From positions 1 to 27,896 of the IMG/VR virus record IMGVR_UViG_3300048929_000088: a DNA stretch of 27,896 nucleotides, one strand, 5' to 3'. The translations under genes and the position numbers were made by a program. A model generated the notes under the pieces. The model had not been told where the DNA came from. It saw only the letters and a list, made by a program, of their open reading frames with translations, and did not search any database. This stretch comes from a virus. Below, in pieces: positions 6,385 to 14,705 of the stretch; position 1 is the first letter of the stretch; the number at the start of each line of letters is the position of its first letter.

Positions 6385-7287
6385 ATGGATATTTTAGGAC
6401 TAGAAAATAACTACTATTTGGCGGGGAATGATATTTGGATACAGGTATCTGATTTTCCTAAAGTGCCTATAAGATTAGAGCTAAAAGTTACTAATCTGAT
6501 CACAACTAAAACGATGCCTATTTTTAGGCTTTACGCTGATCTTAATAACGTTTTCAGATTTAATCTGTCTCAGACTATCAGACCTTTACAGCCCTATCCT
6601 GATCACATTGATGTGAATACTTTACAGACTTACAGGCTGGAGTTTGTAGTGATCTTTGAGGATGATACTACAGAAGCATCTACACTGGATAGATATTTTA
6701 TAAGAGGCGGACGGGATAAAAATAATGTGGATGATTGGCATCTAGCCGATGGGGCTAAATTATTCATAGAGAAATGGGTAGACTGGAGAGGCATTATTTT
6801 GCCCGGATTTGCTAAGCGGATAATGAATAGCTTAGTAGTGGATTATATCCCTACATCTGCTGAGACTTATAAGATGATTTTACCCAGCTCCTGTAATGCT
6901 AAAATAATTAAATTCCTAAATTCACTGGGAGGCTATCAATATTGGATCTTTGAGACTTATGAGATTAAACCCAAAGTAAAAGGAAAGGCTACTATCTCTC
7001 AGATCCCTATGCAGCTTAGATCTGATATAGGTAGAAATATTGGTACAGAAACTACTAAGGAGATTACTCTAAAGACTAAAACCCCTGTAACCCTCCAGCC
7101 TATTATATTGGATCTGATACAGTCTCCTGAGATTTTGATGTATGATCCTGAGGGAACAGATGAGGCTAGCAGCTGGCATAGGCTACAGCTCTCAAATTCA
7201 AATGAGGGGATCTACAGCTCAAATGATATGAGCTATCTAAATGAGGTAGTCTATATCCTCCCTAATTATATTAACAGAGATTTGTAA
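6385..7287 (+). CDS. Tail-module protein, function unknown
   Basis: 300 aa, beta-rich throughout, with alternating hydrophobic strands (RLELKVTNLI, YRLEFVVIF, ITLKTKTPVTLQPIILDLI) and no signal peptide or membrane segment. It sits two bases after the gp10-like gene and four before the tail hub gene, and proteins of this size regularly precede the hub gene in Bacteroidetes phages as I recall. A distal-tail or baseplate component is the best guess. No enzymatic motif is seen. Confidence 0.65.
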   Translation: MDILGLENNYYLAGNDIWIQVSDFPKVPIRLELKVTNLITTKTMPIFRLYADLNNVFRFNLSQTIRPLQPYPDHIDVNTLQTYRLEFVVIFEDDTTEASTLDRYFIRGGRDKNNVDDWHLADGAKLFIEKWVDWRGIILPGFAKRIMNSLVVDYIPTSAETYKMILPSSCNAKIIKFLNSLGGYQYWIFETYEIKPKVKGKATISQIPMQLRSDIGRNIGTETTKEITLKTKTPVTLQPIILDLIQSPEILMYDPEGTDEASSWHRLQLSNSNEGIYSSNDMSYLNEVVYILPNYINRDL

Positions 7288-7291
7288 AATT

Positions 7292-9709
7292 ATGTTTATA
7301 ACTCAGATATTTTTTAATGGTATCCCTTTGGATCTTTACCCGGATAAAAAGCTTAAATACACTATTCAGGCTAATGATATTGCTGAGGTAAAAGACAGGC
7401 AGGCTACCTATACCAATAGCTACAATATCCCTAAAACTGCTCACAATGTAGAGACATTAGGAGGATTAGGGATACCATCAGATACATCCCCATTCCCGTA
7501 CCAAAAACCTGAGTGTATGGTTTGTATTGATGGATTCCCTATCATGGTAAAAGGCTGGTTAAATATTAAGTCTACAGAGGAGGAGTATAAGGTTTATATT
7601 TATGCCGGGATCATAGACTTTTTTAAGTCAATCGAAAATAAAACCCTAGGAGCAGATTTAGATTTATCGGAGATTAACCACTCTAAAAATTTAGCCTCTG
7701 TAATCCTTTCATTTACTAATCCTAATTACCGTTATCTCATTACAGACTATAACGGACTCACTCATTATGGAATTAATGGGGATACAATCAATATAGATTA
7801 TTTAGTCCCGTCTGTGAGTGTTAGGTATTTATGGGATAAGGTGCACAATGCTACAGGCTTTACTTATGCAGGGGCAGTATTTGATAGTGCTAAATTCAAT
7901 AATCTTTGGATCACATATCCTAAGCCAGTACCTGTAGATAATACTACTCTGAAAAAAGAAGCAAACGGAATACAGATCATACAAAATGTAAATGTAGATA
8001 CCTCCAATATTAATAATTATTACAGGCAGTTAAACTCTGCTGATTTAGAGGGTAATACTAGATTTACTGCACCACTATCAGGAGATTATAAAATAGTCTT
8101 TGAGGCAGATATAGACTCAGGATTTAATAAGCCTGAAAATACATTATTTTATTATATGTCACGGAATCAGGAGGGAGTACCTTTCTCCCAAAGATCGGCA
8201 ATAACAGTAGGATCTTTCCCTAGAATGTCTCAGCATGTAAAGACAGAGACTAATATAAATTTAGCGGAGGGAGATGTACTATCTTTCTACTCTTATCTTT
8301 GGCTGTCTAATGGGGCGGTTATGTGGAATACTAATTTTAATATTAAGATCTATAAATTTGAGGGAGGATCTGTATCATTTTCCGATGAGCTGAAAGCTTT
8401 TAAGATCACGGATTTTATAAAAGAAATTCTAAATATTTTTGGCTTAACTCCTTTCACAAATGAGCACACCCAAAATATAGATTATCTGCTGATGTCTGAG
8501 AGAGTTATATCTGCTGAGGTAGAGGATTGGACTGATAAGTTTATAGAACGTACCTCAGAATCTTACATCTATAATAGTTATGCCCAGCGTAATACTTTTG
8601 CCTATCAGTACAATGATAAGGAGGGAGACTATAATGATGGGGCTATGCTGGTAAATAATCTCAATCTCAAAGAGACTACAGAGGTATTTAAATCAAAGAT
8701 GTACAGCCCTGAGAAAGATCCTACTATGTTTTATTTTGGCTCAATAGGCAGCCAGCCTATGCAGGTCTTTAAACTTTATGAGAAAGAGATAAAAGAAGAG
8801 AACGGAGGGCAAACCATAAACTATAAAGGCTTAGATAAAAGATTCCATTTTGTGAAAGCAAATACCCTGAGCACTACAGTAAAGATAGGATCTAAATCTA
8901 TTGGATTATCTCAGACAGTTAATGCTGTACCCTTTGCCGATTTTACGGGCTTAACATGGGGAGAGCTCATCAATACATTTTATTTAGAATATGGGAAAAT
9001 CTTAAATGATTCTAGGCTGCATAGCATTAACCTGTATCTACATCCTGCTGATGTTTTGCTATTGGATCTTAAAAAATTATATTACTTTGCTCAGGAGCAG
9101 CAGTATTACCTTATCAATAAAATTTCCTATGATGGGGATGATGTTACAAAGGGAGAGTTTATCCGGGTTAAAAGAGATCCTAATGGGGTAATTATTCCAG
9201 TAGATCCAGTAGATCCTGTAGACTATACCATAGTAATCTCATGGGCTGATAATACATCTGCTGATAGGATAGGCATATCATCTACTCAGGAGCTTAAAAT
9301 ATTAGGCATGACATTCCCGGCTGATGATCCTCTTACTGTCTTTGATTGGCAGGTAAATACAGGATCAGGATTTATATCACTGGGAACAGGATTAAATCCA
9401 TATAATGCCTCTGTCAATATTGGTAGTAATTCCTACAGATTAAAGGCTGTGAGTCAAAATGGATTTACTATGTTTTCAAATATCCTGAATTATGATAGAA
9501 TAGTGATAGTATGTAGATCTTACACGTTATCAGCCTATTTAAATTCAGGAGATGATCTATCAATAAACTGGATAGATTGCAATAATATAGAGCAGTCTGC
9601 AAGTATTCCGGGTGTAGGAGCTGGAGGATATGTAAATTATAGTGTTTGTGCCAAAGAGGGATCTGTTTCTTATAATATTGGATCTATAGTAGAGAATGGA
9701 AATTGCTAA
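7292..9709 (+). CDS. Tail hub / tail-tip structural protein
   Basis: 805 aa. The N-terminus (FNGIPLDLYPDKKLKYTIQANDIAEVKDRQATYTNSYNIPKTA, residues about 8-50) carries the 'DLYPD...ND.A..KDRQ..yS..f.iP.TA.N' signature of the large tail-tip protein of many Bacteroidetes phages. The long beta-rich middle is followed near residue 640 by a proline-rich linker (VDPVDPVD) and a C-terminal Ig-like region that differs in character (TIVISWADNT...), ending in several cysteines. It probably forms the baseplate hub that holds the receptor-binding spike and ends the tail tube. Its last 14 bases overlap the next gene. The C-terminal domain looks like an added adhesion module. Confidence 0.7.
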   Translation: MFITQIFFNGIPLDLYPDKKLKYTIQANDIAEVKDRQATYTNSYNIPKTAHNVETLGGLGIPSDTSPFPYQKPECMVCIDGFPIMVKGWLNIKSTEEEYKVYIYAGIIDFFKSIENKTLGADLDLSEINHSKNLASVILSFTNPNYRYLITDYNGLTHYGINGDTINIDYLVPSVSVRYLWDKVHNATGFTYAGAVFDSAKFNNLWITYPKPVPVDNTTLKKEANGIQIIQNVNVDTSNINNYYRQLNSADLEGNTRFTAPLSGDYKIVFEADIDSGFNKPENTLFYYMSRNQEGVPFSQRSAITVGSFPRMSQHVKTETNINLAEGDVLSFYSYLWLSNGAVMWNTNFNIKIYKFEGGSVSFSDELKAFKITDFIKEILNIFGLTPFTNEHTQNIDYLLMSERVISAEVEDWTDKFIERTSESYIYNSYAQRNTFAYQYNDKEGDYNDGAMLVNNLNLKETTEVFKSKMYSPEKDPTMFYFGSIGSQPMQVFKLYEKEIKEENGGQTINYKGLDKRFHFVKANTLSTTVKIGSKSIGLSQTVNAVPFADFTGLTWGELINTFYLEYGKILNDSRLHSINLYLHPADVLLLDLKKLYYFAQEQQYYLINKISYDGDDVTKGEFIRVKRDPNGVIIPVDPVDPVDYTIVISWADNTSADRIGISSTQELKILGMTFPADDPLTVFDWQVNTGSGFISLGTGLNPYNASVNIGSNSYRLKAVSQNGFTMFSNILNYDRIVIVCRSYTLSAYLNSGDDLSINWIDCNNIEQSASIPGVGAGGYVNYSVCAKEGSVSYNIGSIVENGNC

Positions 9710-10115
9710 AATATATGAATATTGCAAAATTTTAACCACCATAAAGGAGGATTTTGTGGTGGTAGGATCTATGGCAAAGCATCTACATGCCATATCTACT
9801 AATACTCCTAATGATTTAGATATAGTGGTGCATAATTTTGATAGATTAGAGGGAGTTATAAACTATGTAACTCCCTCCCCATTTTCAGGATCAGGTAAAA
9901 GAGGCTACATTTTATCTGAAAGTATGGTAAAAATTGATATTTTTGTAGAATATTCTTTGCCAAAATACCAAATAGTTAACGGTATTAGGGTAGCACACCC
10001 AGTAGCAATGCTGGAATATTATGAGAATCTCCTGCCAAAAGTTGCGGAACACTGGAAAAAAGGGATTTTAAATAATATAAATTTACTGAGATTATGGCAG
10101 CAGACCAAAATATAG
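9696..10115 (+). CDS. Nucleotidyltransferase-fold (Pol beta-like) protein
   Basis: 139 aa. The motif VVVGSMAKHLHA...NDLDIVVHN (residues 21-47) matches the hG[GS]-x(9-15)-DhD signature of the Pol beta nucleotidyltransferase superfamily: Gly24-Ser25, Asp40 and Asp42, with a third acidic residue at Asp81 in MVKIDIFVEY. These would bind the two metals. The small size and C-terminal helices resemble minimal MNT or AbiEii-type proteins rather than polymerases. It overlaps the hub gene by 14 bases and the tape measure by 22, so it is fixed within the tail operon, an odd place for an enzyme. The substrate is unknown; tRNA, protein or nucleotide are all possible. Confidence 0.7.
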   Translation: MEIAKIYEYCKILTTIKEDFVVVGSMAKHLHAISTNTPNDLDIVVHNFDRLEGVINYVTPSPFSGSGKRGYILSESMVKIDIFVEYSLPKYQIVNGIRVAHPVAMLEYYENLLPKVAEHWKKGILNNINLLRLWQQTKI

Positions 10116-13100
10116 ATCTAGGATCTATCAGCTGGGATCTATCCGCAATTGATAAGCAGCTGATAGACAATAGAAAAGCCTTAGACGGTAACGCTAATGC
10201 CGTTAAAAAGAATAAGGAGGAGCTACAAAAACAGCGTAAAGAAATACAGGAGGCTACCAAAACTATAGAGCTCTGCAATGAGATGCAGGAGGAGCTTAAT
10301 AAATCCTTACAGGACGGTACTATCTCTCAGGAGGATTATGTAGAGGCAGTAGCATCTGTAAATGAAGAGATACAGCAGGCTAGGGAGCGTACCTCAGAGT
10401 TAATTATAGCTCAGTCTGAGCTGATTCAATCCAATTTAGAAATAGAGCAAAATACCCGTGATCTCCAAAGAGAAACACGTACCCTAAACACTTTAAGAGC
10501 AGCAGGCAGAGAGGAGGTTTATGATGAGATAGGAGCATACGCTGCCTTAAATGATGAGCTGAATGCATTAAAAAGAGAGTCAAAGGATATAGGTGCAGAG
10601 CTGGTAAAAATGAAAGCGAACGGAGAGGAGAACTCCGAGGCATATAAAGCTCTACAGGAAAGATATGAGCAGGTCACTGAGAGAGCAGCAGATCTAAATG
10701 CTGAATTTGTCAGACTGGATCAGGCTGTAGGAGATAGCCAAAGGCAGGTAGGTAACTATACTGAGAGTATTAAAAATGCTTTCTCAGGTCTTACTGATGG
10801 ATTTAATAAAATGCTTTCCGGGGATATTCAGGGAGGACTAGGAGATATTAAAGAGGGACTAAAAGGCGTAAAAGATACCGCCTCCGACCTATTTAAAACT
10901 ATGGCAGCTAATCCATGGCTGGCAGTTATTACTGTAATTTTGGCAGGTATCATAGCCTACACTAAGGCAGTGGTAGAACATAACCAATATATCACAGAAG
11001 CTAATGGGAAAGTAGAGGATCTAGCCCATACTACTGGAGAGCTTACAAATGAGCTGAGAAGAGCAGGAGAGGCTATAGCTGAGACCTTTGAAAATAAATC
11101 CTTTGAGGATGCAGTGACTGAGATGGACTCCTTAATGGATGATTTTAAATTATCATCTAAAGAGGCATGGGATACCTACGTAATGGGGCTGGCTGCTGGA
11201 GGTGCAGCTAATGATGAGTTTGGAGATAGTATCAAAGAGTACGGGGCTCTATTTGCCCAAAATGGGTACAGTGCTCAGCAGTTTATTAATATCCTAAATA
11301 CAGGTATTAATATGGGCATCTACTCTGATAAATTACCTGATGCCATTAAAGAGGCTGGGCTGGCTTTAAATGAGCAAACCAAATCCACTAGAGATGCTCT
11401 AGTAAATGCATTTGGTGCATCTTTCTCTGATACGCTTTTAAAGAATGTACAGCAGGGCAGGCTCACTGTAGCTAAGGCATTGGATGAGATAGCAGATAAA
11501 GCTGAGGCTACTAATCTAAATCAGCAGCAACAGGCTCAATTAACAGCCGATTTATTTAAAGGGGCAGGAGAGGATGCCGGGGGCTCAATCGTAATTTTTG
11601 AGGCACTTAATAAAGCTCAGAATATAACATCTGAAAATCTTACAGATCTGCAAAAGCAGACCATAGCATTAACTAATTTAAATTTAGAGGTAGAAAAATC
11701 TAAAGATGCAGCTTTTGCTAATGATTCAGTAAGAGCATTTAGAAAGGAGTTCGATATAACATGGAAAGCTATACAGATAGGATGGTATAAGTCTATAGCT
11801 GGAGCATCTGAGTTTTTTCAGGGAGCATTTAACGGGTTTGAATTATTAGGCAGAAACATAGCCGATACTTTTAAATTAGTTCCTAAAATTTTTAGAGAGG
11901 TAACATATTCAGTAGGGGCTGATATTGCCAAATTAGGACAGATGGCATCTACAGCCGGGGACATTATAAAGAAAGCATTTTCACTGGATGCAGAGGGAGC
12001 AAAAGCATCCTATAATGATTTGAAAAATCAAATATCAAATTTCAACTCATCCACTGTATCCTCCCTATCTAAGATAGATGATTATTTAGCTGAGATAAAC
12101 TCCAAAAATGTTAAGCTAATCAAAGATCAAAACAAAGCTAGGGCAGAAGCTCAAAGACTGGAGGACTTAGCAGAAGCAAAACGGAATGCAGCTAACAATA
12201 AAACCACTGGAGCTACTGGGGATGAGGAGGCTAAGAAACTTGCAGAAGCTCAGAAAAAAGCAGATGCAGATGCTATGAAAGCTGAAACTAAAAGGCTGTC
12301 AGATGCTAAGAAAGCAGCAGCCGATGCTAAGAAAGATGCAGAGGAGCTGGCTAAGAAAGATTTAGAAATTAAGAGAAGTAATGCCCAGCAGTCTGTAGAC
12401 ATTGCTAAGGGAGAGCTGGCAGAGTATATCCGTATCAATGCTGAGAAATATAAAGATGATAAAAAATTAACTGATCAAAAATTAAAAGATCAGTTAGGAT
12501 ATTTTGATGAGGTAGCCAAAAAGCAGAAAGAAGCAAACGAACTGGAGCGAAAATCTAAGGAGCTTGCAATTCAGCAAAAAATAGATGAAATTGAGGCAAA
12601 AAAAGTATTAAATAGTACAGAGCTTTCTGATATTACTTCTCTAAAAGTTAGCATATCCATCCTGAGTAGAGAGACAGCTGAGGCAGATGCTGAGGTAGAT
12701 AAGCAGGTAACTGAAAAGAAAAAAGAAATTAATGAGAAATTCTACAATGATCTTTTAGAACAGCAGAGGCTGCACCGTGCTATAGCTTATCAGCAAAGGA
12801 TATTAGATTTAGAAATTGAGGGAGGCAGAGAGACTAATATTTTATTAACTCAGGAGGATGAGAGATTTCAGGATCTTTTAGACAAATTTGCAGAGCAGCA
12901 TAAGATAAAACTGGATCAGGATAATGATAGATATATCACTGAGCAGGAGGTACAGATGGCTAGAGATGTTCTACAGGATGAGTATAACGTAGCCAAAGAT
13001 GAAAGGGAGAGATTAAGGATTCAGAATCAAATGGACTCCTTAGACTTTATGGCAGCCCAATCTGCTGAGAATATCAAAAAGATTACGGAGATGGCTGAGA

Positions 13101-13666
13101 GATCTAAATTATCCGCTATTGCTGATACTTTTGGGCAGGCTAAAGGCTTATTTAAAGAGAATACCCTAGCATATAAAGCTATGGCAGTTGCTGAGGCTAC
13201 CATCTCTACCTATTTGGGGGTTACTAAAGTTTTAGCAGAGTATCCGGGACCTATTGGATGGGCTATGTCTGCTGTACAGATAGCACTAGGGCTGGCTAAT
13301 GTCGCTAAGATTGTGAGTGTTAAAGGCTTTTCTGCTGGAGGATATACTGGAGACGGAGGAATAAATGAGGTAGCTGGATTGGTACATAAAGGGGAGGTAG
13401 TGTGGTCTCAGGCAGATGTGCAAGCTATGGGAGGAGCTGCTGTAGTTAATGCCATGAGACCTACAGCAGGAGGCTATTTTGGAGGATCTATAGGAGTCTC
13501 TGATATGCCAAATGTACAGAGTGCTATGATGGGAGGATCTGTAGTAGTTATGTTAGATGAAAATTCTGTATCTTTACTGGCAGATGCCACTTATGCAGGT
13601 ACTCAAAAAGGTATAGGAGATATGGCAGATAATACTGATATTAGACTAGGAGCAAATTTTGGATAA
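10094..13666 (+). CDS. Tape measure protein
   Basis: 1190 aa. It sets tail length and is carried inside the tail tube. Long coiled-coil regions occupy residues about 10-220 and 650-1010 (many KAxADAKKDAEELAKK-type repeats). Hydrophobic segments lie near residues 270-295 (PWLAVITVILAGIIAYTKAVV) and 1035-1085 (AYKAMAVAEATISTYLGVTKV, then GWAMSAVQIALGLANVAKIV). The C-terminus is glycine-rich (GGYTGDGGINEVAGLVHKGE), as in many tape measures. At about 0.15 nm per residue the tail would be near 180 nm. It overlaps the nucleotidyltransferase gene upstream and is followed at once by a zinc-ribbon gene. Unusually, it is downstream of the tail-tip gene. Confidence 0.92.
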   Translation: MAADQNIDLGSISWDLSAIDKQLIDNRKALDGNANAVKKNKEELQKQRKEIQEATKTIELCNEMQEELNKSLQDGTISQEDYVEAVASVNEEIQQARERTSELIIAQSELIQSNLEIEQNTRDLQRETRTLNTLRAAGREEVYDEIGAYAALNDELNALKRESKDIGAELVKMKANGEENSEAYKALQERYEQVTERAADLNAEFVRLDQAVGDSQRQVGNYTESIKNAFSGLTDGFNKMLSGDIQGGLGDIKEGLKGVKDTASDLFKTMAANPWLAVITVILAGIIAYTKAVVEHNQYITEANGKVEDLAHTTGELTNELRRAGEAIAETFENKSFEDAVTEMDSLMDDFKLSSKEAWDTYVMGLAAGGAANDEFGDSIKEYGALFAQNGYSAQQFINILNTGINMGIYSDKLPDAIKEAGLALNEQTKSTRDALVNAFGASFSDTLLKNVQQGRLTVAKALDEIADKAEATNLNQQQQAQLTADLFKGAGEDAGGSIVIFEALNKAQNITSENLTDLQKQTIALTNLNLEVEKSKDAAFANDSVRAFRKEFDITWKAIQIGWYKSIAGASEFFQGAFNGFELLGRNIADTFKLVPKIFREVTYSVGADIAKLGQMASTAGDIIKKAFSLDAEGAKASYNDLKNQISNFNSSTVSSLSKIDDYLAEINSKNVKLIKDQNKARAEAQRLEDLAEAKRNAANNKTTGATGDEEAKKLAEAQKKADADAMKAETKRLSDAKKAAADAKKDAEELAKKDLEIKRSNAQQSVDIAKGELAEYIRINAEKYKDDKKLTDQKLKDQLGYFDEVAKKQKEANELERKSKELAIQQKIDEIEAKKVLNSTELSDITSLKVSISILSRETAEADAEVDKQVTEKKKEINEKFYNDLLEQQRLHRAIAYQQRILDLEIEGGRETNILLTQEDERFQDLLDKFAEQHKIKLDQDNDRYITEQEVQMARDVLQDEYNVAKDERERLRIQNQMDSLDFMAAQSAENIKKITEMAERSKLSAIADTFGQAKGLFKENTLAYKAMAVAEATISTYLGVTKVLAEYPGPIGWAMSAVQIALGLANVAKIVSVKGFSAGGYTGDGGINEVAGLVHKGEVVWSQADVQAMGGAAVVNAMRPTAGGYFGGSIGVSDMPNVQSAMMGGSVVVMLDENSVSLLADATYAGTQKGIGDMADNTDIRLGANFG

Positions 13667-13667
13667 T

Positions 13668-13988
13668 ATGGACTTAATGGATAAATTAAACAGATTAAAA
13701 GAGGGGTTAGCATCAGAGACTAACCCCGATATTATAAAGGCAGCTAATGCTATTATGCAGGGACTCACTTATTTTTATTTGGGAGTTAATAAAAATTTAG
13801 CTAAATTGCGGTTTGAAAAGCACTGTAAAGACTGTAAGCATAATGTAGCAGATCCTGTGATCTCCATGCATGAAAATGATAAACAGATCCCTGAGCTATC
13901 AGGCAGGATGTGCGACCATTGCGGAGGCTGTGTGCTTTCCTACAAATTGAGACAGGATGTAAAAAAATGTGAATACTGGAATGAATGA
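13668..13988 (+). CDS. Small zinc-ribbon protein
   Basis: 106 aa. A cysteine pattern fits a zinc ribbon: Cys53-x2-Cys56 (HCKDCKHN), then Cys82-x2-Cys85-x2-Cys88 (MCDHCGGC) and Cys101 in KKCEYWNE. The 'CxxCGGCxLxxKxRxxxxxCxxW' form at the C-terminus is common in small Bacteroidetes phage proteins. An N-terminal helix (NRLKEGLASETNPDIIKAANAIM) precedes it. ATG 13668 begins one base after the tape-measure stop; a TTG at 13659 is in frame but less likely. It overlaps the next ORF by eight bases. The role is unknown: a tail assembly factor or a regulator. Confidence 0.7.
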   Translation: MDLMDKLNRLKEGLASETNPDIIKAANAIMQGLTYFYLGVNKNLAKLRFEKHCKDCKHNVADPVISMHENDKQIPELSGRMCDHCGGCVLSYKLRQDVKKCEYWNE

Positions 13989-14223
13989 TAAAATAAAAAT
14001 CTTAGATCTTATAGAGAATAATGTAACATTACTTTATAAGCTGAATAAGGGAGGCATTAAAAATATTAATACTGCCTTAGATTATTTGGTTATTTATGCC
14101 ACATTCAAAACATACAGAAAGATCCCGGAGATTATGGAGCGTAAAGCTGCGACAGCTGAGCACTGTAAGGTCTCCATCAGGACAGTCTCATCAGCTATAG
14201 ATATATTAGACTCAGAAATATAA
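13981..14223 (+). CDS. Small helix-turn-helix-like protein
   Basis: 80 aa, with a likely HTH near residues 53-77 (ERKAATAEHCKVSIRTVSSAIDIL: helix, turn, recognition helix). ATG 13981 overlaps the end of the zinc-ribbon gene; an in-frame GTG at 13969 is an alternative. The gene closes the tail operon and its stop codon touches a bidirectional terminator shared with the convergent tRNA operon. It could regulate late transcription or be a small terminase-like DNA binder. No close family is recognised. Confidence 0.6.
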   Translation: MNDKIKILDLIENNVTLLYKLNKGGIKNINTALDYLVIYATFKTYRKIPEIMERKAATAEHCKVSIRTVSSAIDILDSEI

Positions 14224-14253
14224 TAAAAGCCTCTTAATTAAGAGGCTTTTATT
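14222..14253. terminator. Bidirectional terminator between tail genes and tRNAs
   Basis: A perfect 32-bp palindrome (AATAAAAGCCTCTTAA and its complement) ends the plus-strand tail genes and, read the other way, the minus-strand tRNA operon. Confidence 0.85.
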
Positions 14254-14256
14254 TTG

Positions 14257-14329
14257 TGATCTTAAAGAGACTCGAACTCCTAATCTTTTAGGTCGTAACT
14301 AAAGGCTTTATCCATTAAGCTATAAGATC
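14257..14329 (-). tRNA. tRNA-Arg(ACG)
   Basis: Acceptor GATCTTA/TAAGATC (7 bp), D arm GCTT...AAGC, anticodon stem TTTAG/CTAAA with loop TTACGAC (anticodon ACG, A37), T arm AGGAG-TTCGAGT-CTCTT, discriminator A. The 3' CCA is not encoded. It decodes CGT and, with inosine, CGC and CGA. It is the last gene of the minus-strand operon. Confidence 0.92.
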
Positions 14330-14336
14330 AAAACTG

Positions 14337-14410
14337 TACCCAAAAAGGGACTCGAACCCTTAAAAATCTGTTTCTAAGACAGACATGTCTACCAGTTGCA
14401 TCATTTGGGC
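14337..14410 (-). tRNA. tRNA-Leu(TAG) with a short variable loop
   Basis: Acceptor GCCCAAA/TTTGGGT (G1-U72), a Leu-like D arm (ATGCAACTGGTAGACAT), anticodon stem TCTGT/ACAGA with loop CTTAGAA (anticodon TAG, A37), variable region of only five Ts, T arm AAGGG-TTCGAGT-CCCTT, discriminator A. Bacterial Leu tRNAs normally carry a long variable arm and G37; both are missing here. CCA is not encoded. Confidence 0.88.
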
Positions 14411-14415
14411 AGTAG

Positions 14416-14488
14416 TGTGATAACGGGACTCGAACCCTATCCGAAAGATCCACAGTCTTTCATGCTAACCACTTACAACATTATCACC
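14416..14488 (-). tRNA. tRNA-His(GTG)
   Basis: Acceptor GTGATAA/TTATCAC, anticodon stem AAAGA/TCTTT with loop CTGTGGA (anticodon GTG, G37), T loop TTCGAGT. An extra G is encoded at -1, as expected for His, but the base at position 73 is A where bacterial tRNA-His has C. CCA is not encoded. Confidence 0.9.
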
Positions 14489-14494
14489 ATGTAG

Positions 14495-14567
14495 TAGAAT
14501 TATTAGGACTCGAACCTAAACAAACAGAGTCAAAGTCTGTGATGCTAACCAATTACATTATAATTCT
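14495..14567 (-). tRNA. tRNA-Gln(TTG)
   Basis: Acceptor AGAATTA/TAATTCT, D stem ATGT/GCAT, anticodon stem ACAGA/TCTGT with loop CTTTGAC (anticodon TTG, A37), T arm TTAGG-TTCGAGT-CCTAA, discriminator A, no encoded CCA. It decodes CAA and, by wobble, CAG, the Gln codon preferred in the late genes. Confidence 0.92.
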
Positions 14568-14571
14568 ATAG

Positions 14572-14645
14572 TCGAGTAGAGAGGGCTCGAACCTCCAATA
14601 ATCCCGAGTCCAAATCGGGTAACCACACCAATGGATCGCTACTCG
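14572..14645 (-). tRNA. tRNA-Pro(TGG)
   Basis: Acceptor CGAGTAG/CTACTCG, anticodon stem CCCGA/TCGGG with loop TTTGGAC (anticodon TGG, A37), T arm GGAGG-TTCGAGC-CCTCT, discriminator A, no encoded CCA. The D stem is weak (one mismatch) and base 8 is C rather than T. It is the first tRNA of the operon, six bases after the attenuator-type terminator. Bacterial tRNA-Pro normally has G37. Confidence 0.88.
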
Positions 14646-14651
14646 TTAAAT

Positions 14652-14682
14652 AAAAAAATCCCACTAAATAAATAGGGGGATT
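14652..14682 (-). terminator. Attenuator terminator upstream of the tRNA genes
   Basis: On the minus strand AATCCC (14682-14677) pairs with GGGATT (14662-14657); after one mismatch the stem continues three more pairs around an AATAAA loop, followed by seven Ts (14658-14652). It lies between the leader ORF and the first tRNA. Its 5' arm contains CCCCTATT (minus strand 14678-14671), which is perfectly complementary to AATAGGGG in the leader ORF (minus strand 14729-14722). Confidence 0.8.
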
Positions 14683-14705
14683 CAGATTTTATATATTTAG
14701 ATATA

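Noticed and set aside
9006-9191. Small plus-strand ORF inside the tail hub gene
   Set aside because: Out-of-frame ORF within a confident long gene, with no start signals.
12250-12438. Minus-strand ORF in the tape measure
   Set aside because: A Ser/Ala/Leu-rich frame from antisense reading of the Lys/Ala/Asp coiled-coil repeats.
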